This document shows, in pieces, positions 6,038 to 11,131 of a stretch of 11,131 bases of DNA. Location of the stretch: the NCBI GenBank assembly GCA_047629975.1, contig JBLHUT010000102.1:1-11131 (forward strand), written 5' to 3'. A program made the translations under genes and the position numbers. The DNA is from JBLHUT01 sp047629975. GTDB lineage: Bacteria; Pseudomonadota; Alphaproteobacteria; Rhodobacterales; Rhodobacteraceae. Numbering within the stretch: the stretch's first letter is position 1; each line of letters starts with the position of its first letter. The notes under the pieces were generated by a model. That model saw only the letters and a list, made by a program, of their open reading frames with translations, ran no database searches and was not told the DNA's origin.

Positions 6038-7069
6038 ATGACCACAGCCTTCCGAGCCACACCACCTGTCGTAATTATTACAGGCGCCTCGTCAGGGGTC
6101 GGCTTGCACGGCGCACATGCGCTGACCCAACGTGGCTGGCACGTTATTATGGCGTGTCGTGACAAGAAGAAGGCGCAGGCCGCCGCAGAGGGGCTTTCTA
6201 TTCCGGTTGACCAATACGAGATAATGGAACTGGATCTTGGCGCGTTAGAAAGTGTGCGCGCCTTTTGTGCGGCTTTTCAGGAACGAGATCTGCCGTTGGA
6301 TGCGCTTGTCTGCAATGCCGCGACCTATCAACCGTTGCTCAAAAAGGCCGCGCGCTCTCCTGAGGGATACGAGATCAGCGTTGCCACCAATTACCTCGGG
6401 CACTTCTTGCTGGCCAACCTTCTGCTGCCGGACCTTGCGCGCGCCCCGAACCCGCGGCTGGTGACACTTGGTACGGTCACCGCGAATTCCGAGGAATTCG
6501 GCGGCAAGGTTCCAATACCGGCACCCGCCGATCTTGGTCGTTTCGAAGGGCTCAAAAAAGGGTTCAAAGCGCCTGTTTCAATGATTGACGCAAAGCCCTT
6601 CAAAGCCGGAAAAGCGTACAAAGACAGCAAGCTTTGCACAATGATAATGAGCAGGGAACTTCACACGCGCCACCACGCGAACACGGGAATAATCTTTAGC
6701 ACACTTTACCCCGGTTGCGTCGCGGACACGCCACTTTTCCGAAATGCGCCGCCTGTGTTCCAGAAAATATTTCCGTGGTTCCAGAAGAATATCACCAAGG
6801 GATACGTTTCGCAGCCCCTGTCGGGCGAGCGGCTTGCGCAGGTGGTAAGCGACCCTGAATTCACGCAATCGGGCGTTCACTGGAGCTGGGGAAACCGGCA
6901 GAAAGAAGGGCGGGCCGCCTTTGCGCAATCACTGTCGGCCAAGGCAACGGATGCGACCCGTTCGGCCACGTTGTGGAATTTAAGCGAAGGGTTGGTCGGG
7001 CTGTCGCAGGCGAAGCCTGACCCTGACGTCAAACAACAGGAGCATGAATGTCCGTTAACACCTCTGTAA
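6038..7069 (+). CDS. Light-dependent protochlorophyllide oxidoreductase (LPOR)
   Basis: A 343-residue short-chain dehydrogenase/reductase that matches LPOR, the light- and NADPH-dependent enzyme reducing ring D of protochlorophyllide to chlorophyllide. Visible motifs are the Rossmann TGASSGVG at 15-22, VCNAA around Asn93, TNYLGHFLLANLLLPDL, and the catalytic Tyr194-Lys198 in KAYKDSKLC. Cys227 in TLYPGCVAD matches the conserved LPOR cysteine. The LPOR-specific C-terminal half reads ITKGYVSQPLSGERLAQVVS and then SGVHWSWGNRQ. Ordinary SDRs lack these last segments. The start at 6038 has AAGAAG (6024-6029) upstream and leaves a short N-terminus, as in bacterial LPORs. The conserved fold ends near GLVGLS (about residue 323), and the last ~20 residues are a tail encoded by sequence overlapping the next gene. 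It heads a three-gene operon. Phototrophic proteobacteria usually rely on BchLNB. LPOR is known in some roseobacters, probably by transfer from cyanobacteria. Confidence 0.92.
   Translation: MTTAFRATPPVVIITGASSGVGLHGAHALTQRGWHVIMACRDKKKAQAAAEGLSIPVDQYEIMELDLGALESVRAFCAAFQERDLPLDALVCNAATYQPLLKKAARSPEGYEISVATNYLGHFLLANLLLPDLARAPNPRLVTLGTVTANSEEFGGKVPIPAPADLGRFEGLKKGFKAPVSMIDAKPFKAGKAYKDSKLCTMIMSRELHTRHHANTGIIFSTLYPGCVADTPLFRNAPPVFQKIFPWFQKNITKGYVSQPLSGERLAQVVSDPEFTQSGVHWSWGNRQKEGRAAFAQSLSAKATDATRSATLWNLSEGLVGLSQAKPDPDVKQQEHECPLTPL
7038..7042 (+). promoter_or_regulatory. Ribosome binding site for the AAA+ gene, inside the LPOR gene
   Basis: AGGAG lies five bases before the ATG at 7048 and within the last codons of LPOR. 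It fixes the ATPase start and implies translational coupling across the 22-bp overlap. Confidence 0.75.
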
Positions 7070-8166
7070 TTTCCGCCGGTCAGGCGCTTGATGCCTTGCG
7101 TGCAGGCCATGCCGCACAAGCCGCAGGACGCATGACTGCGTCATGGATGCTGCACGGGCAACCGGGCATCGGCAAAACCGAGATTGTCCAACAGCTTGCA
7201 CATGAGACAGGCAGCCGCCTGTTCGATCTGCGCCTGACCACGATCGAGCCGCAGGACCTGCGCGGATTGCCGTTTTATGACCACGACACGCAGCGCACGG
7301 TCTGGTACCGCCCCGAGGATTTACCCGATGATCCTGCCACGCCGAGCATTCTGTTTCTGGATGAACTCACCGCTGCCGCGCCCTCGCTGCAACCGACCGT
7401 TTACGGACTTTTGCAAGAGCGCCGCGTCGGGCGACACGTCTTGCCCGCCTCGACTTTCATCGTGGCCGCCGGAAACGCGGTCGAGGACGGCGCGATCGCC
7501 TATGAAATGGGAACAGCCCTGTCGGATCGCTTGATCCACCTGTCGATCCGTGCGCAGGCAGGCGACTGGATCACCCGGTATGCCGTGCCACGCGGGCTGC
7601 ATCCCGCCGTTACCGCCTTTATCCGCACGCGCCCTGACCTGCTGGACACCACCCAAGAGGCCCTGCGACGGGGCCAGATGATCGCCTGTACGCCGCGCTC
7701 ATGGGCACGCGTTAGCACCATCTTGAAATCCATCCCCGACAAGGCTCTGCGCGATATTCTGATTGCAGGAACCCTGGGCGAGGCTGCGGCTGCCGAATTC
7801 ATCCTGATTGCCGAAGACATCGCTGCGACGGTGCAGGCCACAGATATGCTGGGCGCGCGCCCAGCAGAGCGCACGCCGATGTACCCTGCCGGCCTTCACG
7901 GGCTGACCGCGCTTGTCTATGCGGTGGTTGGCTTGGCCGACAAAGCTACGATCGCGGCCGCCATCGACGTCATGGCAGATATCCGCAACCTGACGACCCT
8001 GCGCCCGGGGCAGGGGTTTGCAAAGCTGCCTTTGGGAGAGCTGACAACATATGGCTTCGAGTTGCTGATCGAGAAGGCCCTTGCCGAGGGCCTGCAAGAG
8101 GCGTTCAGATCCTCCAAAGCCTATGCAACCTATGCCGCCGAACGCGAACACGCCGGGCTGGCATGA
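7048..8166 (+). CDS. MoxR-like AAA+ ATPase (AAA_5 type)
   Basis: A 372-residue cytoplasmic AAA+ ATPase. Walker A is GQPGIGKT (residues 37-44), Walker B is ILFLDE (101-106), and a sensor-1-like Asn lies in FIVAAGN (138-143). The segment TTIEPQDLRGLPF (64-76) is the typical MoxR region after Walker A. The C-terminal part (about 170-372) is mostly helical. MoxR ATPases usually work with a VWA-domain partner encoded next door and act as chaperones that activate or load cofactors into target enzymes. That fits here, since the following gene encodes a MIDAS-containing VWA protein with an ATGA start/stop overlap. The start overlaps the LPOR gene by 22 bp. It differs from BchI and CobS in sequence, so it is not called a chelatase subunit. 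The client protein is unknown. Confidence 0.88.
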   Translation: MSVNTSVISAGQALDALRAGHAAQAAGRMTASWMLHGQPGIGKTEIVQQLAHETGSRLFDLRLTTIEPQDLRGLPFYDHDTQRTVWYRPEDLPDDPATPSILFLDELTAAAPSLQPTVYGLLQERRVGRHVLPASTFIVAAGNAVEDGAIAYEMGTALSDRLIHLSIRAQAGDWITRYAVPRGLHPAVTAFIRTRPDLLDTTQEALRRGQMIACTPRSWARVSTILKSIPDKALRDILIAGTLGEAAAAEFILIAEDIAATVQATDMLGARPAERTPMYPAGLHGLTALVYAVVGLADKATIAAAIDVMADIRNLTTLRPGQGFAKLPLGELTTYGFELLIEKALAEGLQEAFRSSKAYATYAAEREHAGLA

Positions 8167-9407
8167 CCCGGGCCTCGCGCCATTCCGAGCGCGCAAGCCC
8201 TGCCCTGCGGGCGTTGGCCGAACACGACCCTGCCATTGGCGCCCTGTCACTGTGGTGTGTACACCGCGACGGGGAAACAACACGCACCATGGGCAGCACA
8301 ATCACCTATGGCCCCGCGTTTGCCGCCATGCCCTTGCATGAACAAACGGGTCTGGCCGCGCATCACATTCTGCACGTGGCCTTGCGCCATCCCGCAAGAC
8401 TTGCCGATTTGCGCACCCGTCTTGGAACAAAATTTGATATCCCGCTTTACAACCTTGCCGCAGATGCGGTGGTCAACGAGGTCCTTTTGCTGGCCGGCCA
8501 CGCGTTGCCACGCCCCGCAGTTACATTGACCGGCCTTTTGACTGCGTGCCTTGATCAAAACGTCGCTCCCGAGGTGGCTTTGTCGGGGTGGGATGTGGAC
8601 AAGCTATATTTCGCATTGGCTCGGTCGGACAACGGCACCGGCGGAAGCAAGAGTTCCGCACAGGCCTATGCTGAACGCGCCAGCTTTGATCCCGACATAG
8701 AGCCATCAGCGGGCGGCGCACCAAGCGAGGGCGAGGTTGAGCAGGCGGCACGCTGGCACCAACACATGGCCCGCGCACTTGAGGCAGGGCGACAGGCAGG
8801 GCGCGGCATCGGCCGGATCGGGCATCACATTGCCGATAATCCTGCGCCTTGCACCCCGTGGGAGATGATCCTGCGCCGGTTGCTGACCCAGGCCGCCACC
8901 GTACTGGCGCAAGCGTCGCCGCGCCGACCCGCCCGACGCTGGATCGCGGCCGCAGCACAGGCACAATTGACCGCACGGCCCACACCCGGATTCGAGCCCG
9001 GACAGCGCCCGTTGTCGGATGTTCCGCGCATTGCCGTGGCGATCGACGCCTCGGGCAGCATCGACGACGCCCGCCTTGCGCTGTTCTGGAGCGAGGTCAG
9101 CGCCATTGCCCGCCGCATGCGCGCAGAGCTGCATCTGATGATCTTTGATGACGCCATCCGGTATAAAATGCGGGTTGATCCTGCACAAAGCGTCCTTGAT
9201 TTACCCGAAATGCCCCGTGGCGGTGGCACTGCATTTGTTCCTGTTGTTCAAGAGGCGCAAAACCTGAGGGCCGCGGCCTTGGTGATTTTAACCGATCTGG
9301 AAGGCGACCCCGGCCCGGCCCCGCGCGGGCTTTTGGTGATCTGGGCAGTGCCAGACGGGGGGGCGGCGTCTGTTCCCTACGGACGGCTGGTTGATCTGTC
9401 GCACTAA
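8163..9407 (+). CDS. DUF2201-type protein: metallopeptidase-like N-terminus plus VWA domain
   Basis: A 414-residue partner of the preceding MoxR-like ATPase, starting in a 4-bp ATGA overlap with it. The N-terminal half resembles the putative metallopeptidase domain of DUF2201 proteins. The expected HExxH motif reads HHILH at 67-71, followed by VALRH, so the catalytic Glu is His here and peptidase activity is doubtful. A conserved-looking AADAVVNE follows at 99-106. Residues about 145-195 are Gly/Ser/Glu-rich and probably flexible. The C-terminal half (about 277-400) is a VWA-like domain with a complete metal-ion-dependent adhesion site: DASGS at 285-289, Thr336 in GGGTAF, and Asp358 in ILTDLEGD. 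By family analogy the VWA part links the ATPase to a client protein. There is no signal peptide or membrane segment, so it is cytoplasmic. It ends 21 bp from a convergent gene. Confidence 0.87.
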   Translation: MTRASRHSERASPALRALAEHDPAIGALSLWCVHRDGETTRTMGSTITYGPAFAAMPLHEQTGLAAHHILHVALRHPARLADLRTRLGTKFDIPLYNLAADAVVNEVLLLAGHALPRPAVTLTGLLTACLDQNVAPEVALSGWDVDKLYFALARSDNGTGGSKSSAQAYAERASFDPDIEPSAGGAPSEGEVEQAARWHQHMARALEAGRQAGRGIGRIGHHIADNPAPCTPWEMILRRLLTQAATVLAQASPRRPARRWIAAAAQAQLTARPTPGFEPGQRPLSDVPRIAVAIDASGSIDDARLALFWSEVSAIARRMRAELHLMIFDDAIRYKMRVDPAQSVLDLPEMPRGGGTAFVPVVQEAQNLRAAALVILTDLEGDPGPAPRGLLVIWAVPDGGAASVPYGRLVDLSH

Positions 9408-9428
9408 CGCACAGCCCGCACAATCGCG

Positions 9429-10100
9429 TCAGGCCAGCGCCGCACTCAGCCGTGCATGGGCAGATACGCCACCTGCATCCAGCGAAATATCCCGCAGGAA
9501 AACCCCCTGTGACAGGTTGATGCGCTGTAACAGCCGCTCGTTCATGGGGGCCTGAAACAGCCCATCCCAAAGTACCCGCTGTTCGTCAAAGGTAAGCGAA
9601 ATCACCTCTGGCCCCTCTTCGGACTGCACCGAAACATAGGTCAATGGCGCAATCGCCCCCAGATCCGACTGCTCGATCACCAAATGCAGCTGCCCCTTGC
9701 GCAGGCCGCGAGCCGCGGCAATTCGCGTCAGAACGCCCCGCGCCTGTACCCGCAACAGATCAAGCCCCCGCTCTGCCTCGACCTGATCAATCAGCTTGGC
9801 GCGCCGTTTCGGAGAAACGCGCAGCAGACGCATTTCAACCCACCAGATCAGCGCAAGCATCAGCAAAGGCGCCTGAGACATGATCAACGCCGTCCTGTTC
9901 CAGACAAGAGCCACCACAATCAACGGCAAAAGCGCCAGCGCATAGCGCACGAACTGGAACTCCGCCACAATTCGCAAAGCGCGCGCGCCGCCAATCCGCC
10001 CTTTGGGCCACACAGTCACCCGCCCGAAAAACTTGCGCGGCAATTGCCGGACTTTAAGAATGGCCGGATTACGAACGGTGGCATGGGTCAGGATCAGCAT
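9429..10100 (-). CDS. Conserved-looking two-TM membrane protein of unknown function
   Basis: A 223-residue protein I do not recognise. It has a basic N-terminal segment (1-45, including RKFFGRVTVWPKGRIGGAR), two adjacent hydrophobic helices (about 52-68 and 71-90, the second rich in Trp), and a soluble C-terminal part (about 95-223). The C-terminal part contains a likely helix (VSPKRRAKLIDQVEAERGLD) and mixed alpha/beta sequence. By the positive-inside rule both termini are probably cytoplasmic. Codon use is similar to its neighbours and the frame is open throughout, which supports a real gene. No clear Shine-Dalgarno precedes the ATG at 10100, so the start is uncertain. It is convergent with the DUF2201/VWA gene (21-bp gap, no terminator seen) and divergent from the molybdenum hydroxylase genes, so the context does not reveal its role. 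Confidence 0.75.
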   Translation of the reverse strand: MLILTHATVRNPAILKVRQLPRKFFGRVTVWPKGRIGGARALRIVAEFQFVRYALALLPLIVVALVWNRTALIMSQAPLLMLALIWWVEMRLLRVSPKRRAKLIDQVEAERGLDLLRVQARGVLTRIAAARGLRKGQLHLVIEQSDLGAIAPLTYVSVQSEEGPEVISLTFDEQRVLWDGLFQAPMNERLLQRINLSQGVFLRDISLDAGGVSAHARLSAALA

Positions 10101-10317
10101 GGGGGCGGCTCGCTTTTGATGTCATTGAAGATAGGGCACCGCCCCGTCGCGAAAAGCCCCGATGGGATGCACAAAGGCAAAACCCCGGTCAGGAACGGCA
10201 GGACACCACCCAAGCGGTGACAGGGCGACGGGTAATTATTCTTTGCATTTTGTTACGGGGGCTTGTGTACCGATGCTGCCCTTTGGCAAATAGAAACAAA
10301 CAGATCAGGAGTGCACA
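10101..10317. promoter_or_regulatory. Divergent intergenic region upstream of the molybdenum hydroxylase genes
   Basis: A 217-bp spacer. A weak plus-strand pair, TTGCAT then TGTACC 17 bp later (starting in the TTTGCATTTTG stretch near 10243-10250), is the only promoter-like sequence noticed. AGGAG at 10307-10311 is the ribosome binding site for the GTG start at 10318. An 8-bp inverted repeat, CCCGTCGC (10143-10150) and GCGACGGG (10225-10232), is too widely spaced to interpret. No gene is apparent. Confidence 0.3.
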
Positions 10318-10776
10318 GTGGAAATCATCGTCAACGGAACCGGATACAATGTTGACGTGGAACCGGATATGCCCTTGCTGTGGGTTCTGCGCGACGAGCT
10401 TGGTATTACGGGTCCGAAATATGGATGTGGCATCGCACAATGCGGCGCGTGCACCGTGCATCTTGATGGTGTGGCGGTGCGCAGTTGCCAATTGGCCATT
10501 GCTGACGTGGACGGCGAAGTAACAACCATCGAAGGGCTGGGCACTCCCCAAGCGCTTCATGCAGTTCAAGAAGCCTGGATTGCCCATCAGGTCGCTCAAT
10601 GCGGTTATTGCCAGTCGGGACAGATCATGGCGGCGGCTTCGCTTTTGGCCGGAACGCCGAACCCTACCGATATCGAGATTGACGACGCCCTTTCGGGGAA
10701 CCTGTGCCGCTGTGGCACCTATCCACGTATTCGCGCCGCAGTGAAAACCGCAGCCACACGGCTGAGCGAAGGATAG
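10318..10776 (+). CDS. 2Fe-2S small subunit of a molybdenum hydroxylase (IorA-like, xanthine oxidase family)
   Basis: A 152-residue electron-transfer subunit that carries two [2Fe-2S] clusters and passes electrons from the molybdenum cofactor of the large subunit. The plant-ferredoxin-type cluster ligands are Cys37, Cys42, Cys45 and Cys57 (in YGCGIAQCGACTVHLDG and VRSCQ). The second cluster uses Cys95, Cys98, Cys130 and Cys132 (in CGYCQSGQ and GNLCRCGTY). Length and motifs match the small subunits of isoquinoline 1-oxidoreductase and related aldehyde-oxidising enzymes. The start is GTG, supported by AGGAG six bases upstream and by the family start just before the E-I-I-V-N-G strand. The large-subunit gene begins 3 bp after the stop. 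No FAD subunit gene is next to it, as expected for the IorAB type. Substrate unknown. Confidence 0.92.
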   Translation: MEIIVNGTGYNVDVEPDMPLLWVLRDELGITGPKYGCGIAQCGACTVHLDGVAVRSCQLAIADVDGEVTTIEGLGTPQALHAVQEAWIAHQVAQCGYCQSGQIMAAASLLAGTPNPTDIEIDDALSGNLCRCGTYPRIRAAVKTAATRLSEG

Positions 10777-10779
10777 ATA

Positions 10780-11131
10780 ATGACAAAGGTTGGGAAAATT
10801 GCCCGTCGGACGTTCCTGATCGGGTCGGTTTCTGTGGCCGGCGGTGTCGCCTTTGGCACCTATGCGTACCGCAAGGACGTTCCCAACCCGCTGCTACAGA
10901 CGCTGGGCCGGAACGAAGCGACCATCACGCCGTATGTAAAGATTGACGCCGATGGCATCACGCTGATCACCCCGCGTGCCGATCTGGGTCAGGGAGCCTA
11001 TTCAGCACAGGCACACTGGATCGCCGAAGAACTTGATGTCGATCCCCACAGCGTCCGGCTTGACCCGGGAATGCCCGATCCGGCCTATTACAACGGTGCC
11101 GTCGCCGGAGAAAGCGTGCCGTTTCCCGCCT
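10780..11131 (+). CDS. Tat-exported molybdopterin large subunit (IorB-like), N-terminal part cut by window edge
   Basis: The first 117 codons of a gene running off the right edge, too close to the preceding stop to have its own promoter. A ribosome binding site GAAGGA (10768-10773) lies six bases before the ATG. The protein begins MTKVGKIARRTFLIGSVSVA, a Tat signal with Arg9-Arg10 in RRTFLIG and a hydrophobic stretch. It continues into YVKIDADGITLITPRADLGQGAYSA without a stop, which is the start of the IorB-type large subunit (VxIxxDGxVTLxxxxxEMGQG in relatives). This subunit binds the molybdenum cofactor and substrate. The pre-assembled complex with the small subunit is expected to be exported to the periplasm, where relatives pass electrons to cytochrome c. 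The substrate-determining region lies outside the window. Confidence 0.88.
   Translation, partial: MTKVGKIARRTFLIGSVSVAGGVAFGTYAYRKDVPNPLLQTLGRNEATITPYVKIDADGITLITPRADLGQGAYSAQAHWIAEELDVDPHSVRLDPGMPDPAYYNGAVAGESVPFPA

Noticed and set aside
7048..9407. Calling the AAA+ and VWA genes bchI/bchD or cobS/cobT
   Set aside because: The ATPase has MoxR/AAA_5 features, and the VWA protein has a DUF2201 metallopeptidase-like N-terminus rather than an AAA-like and proline-rich BchD layout. Only the general architecture is shared.
10143..10232. 8-bp inverted repeat CCCGTCGC / GCGACGGG before the molybdenum hydroxylase genes
   Set aside because: The arms are 74 bp apart in GC-rich DNA, so chance is a sufficient explanation.

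Overview
The window looks like chromosomal DNA of a marine Roseobacter-clade alphaproteobacterium (Rhodobacteraceae), probably an aerobic anoxygenic phototroph. The grounds are the alphaproteobacterial SecA sequence, the argJ / parvulin / secA arrangement, the GC-rich codon use, a BCCT osmolyte transporter and, above all, a light-dependent protochlorophyllide reductase. The genus cannot be fixed from this sequence alone.

Layout. (1) 1-968, minus strand: the start of argJ (arginine biosynthesis, cut by the window edge) preceded by a secreted PpiC-type peptidyl-prolyl isomerase, 6 bp apart and presumably co-transcribed. (2) 1144-3843, plus strand: full-length secA, divergent from the isomerase. 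The secA stop codon lies inside a perfect inverted repeat, and a strong bidirectional terminator (3988-4015) separates secA from the next, convergent gene. (3) 4041-5711, minus strand: a 12-TM-type BCCT transporter with an 18-bp perfect palindrome about 70 bp upstream. (4) 6038-9407, plus strand: a tightly overlapping three-gene operon of light-dependent protochlorophyllide oxidoreductase (LPOR), a MoxR-like AAA+ ATPase and a DUF2201/VWA protein with an intact MIDAS. (5) 9429-10100, minus strand: an unknown two-TM membrane protein, convergent with the operon. (6) 10318 to the window end, plus strand: a two-gene molybdenum hydroxylase operon of the isoquinoline 1-oxidoreductase (IorAB) type, with a 2Fe-2S small subunit and a Tat-exported large subunit cut by the edge.

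How the genes work together. The isomerase and SecA both serve protein export and envelope folding. The most interesting part is region 4. LPOR performs the light-driven step protochlorophyllide to chlorophyllide, which most phototrophic proteobacteria do only with the dark, oxygen-sensitive BchLNB enzyme. LPOR is known in a few roseobacters such as Dinoroseobacter shibae and is thought to have been acquired from cyanobacteria. Here it overlaps by 22 bp an AAA+/MIDAS pair whose general architecture recalls chelatase I/D and CobS/CobT systems. Whether that pair acts on LPOR or on pigment synthesis is an open hypothesis. The C-terminal tail of LPOR reads through the ribosome binding site and first codons of the ATPase gene, which suggests LPOR was placed in front of a pre-existing ATPase-VWA unit.

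No tRNA, rRNA, CRISPR array, insertion sequence or transposase was seen.
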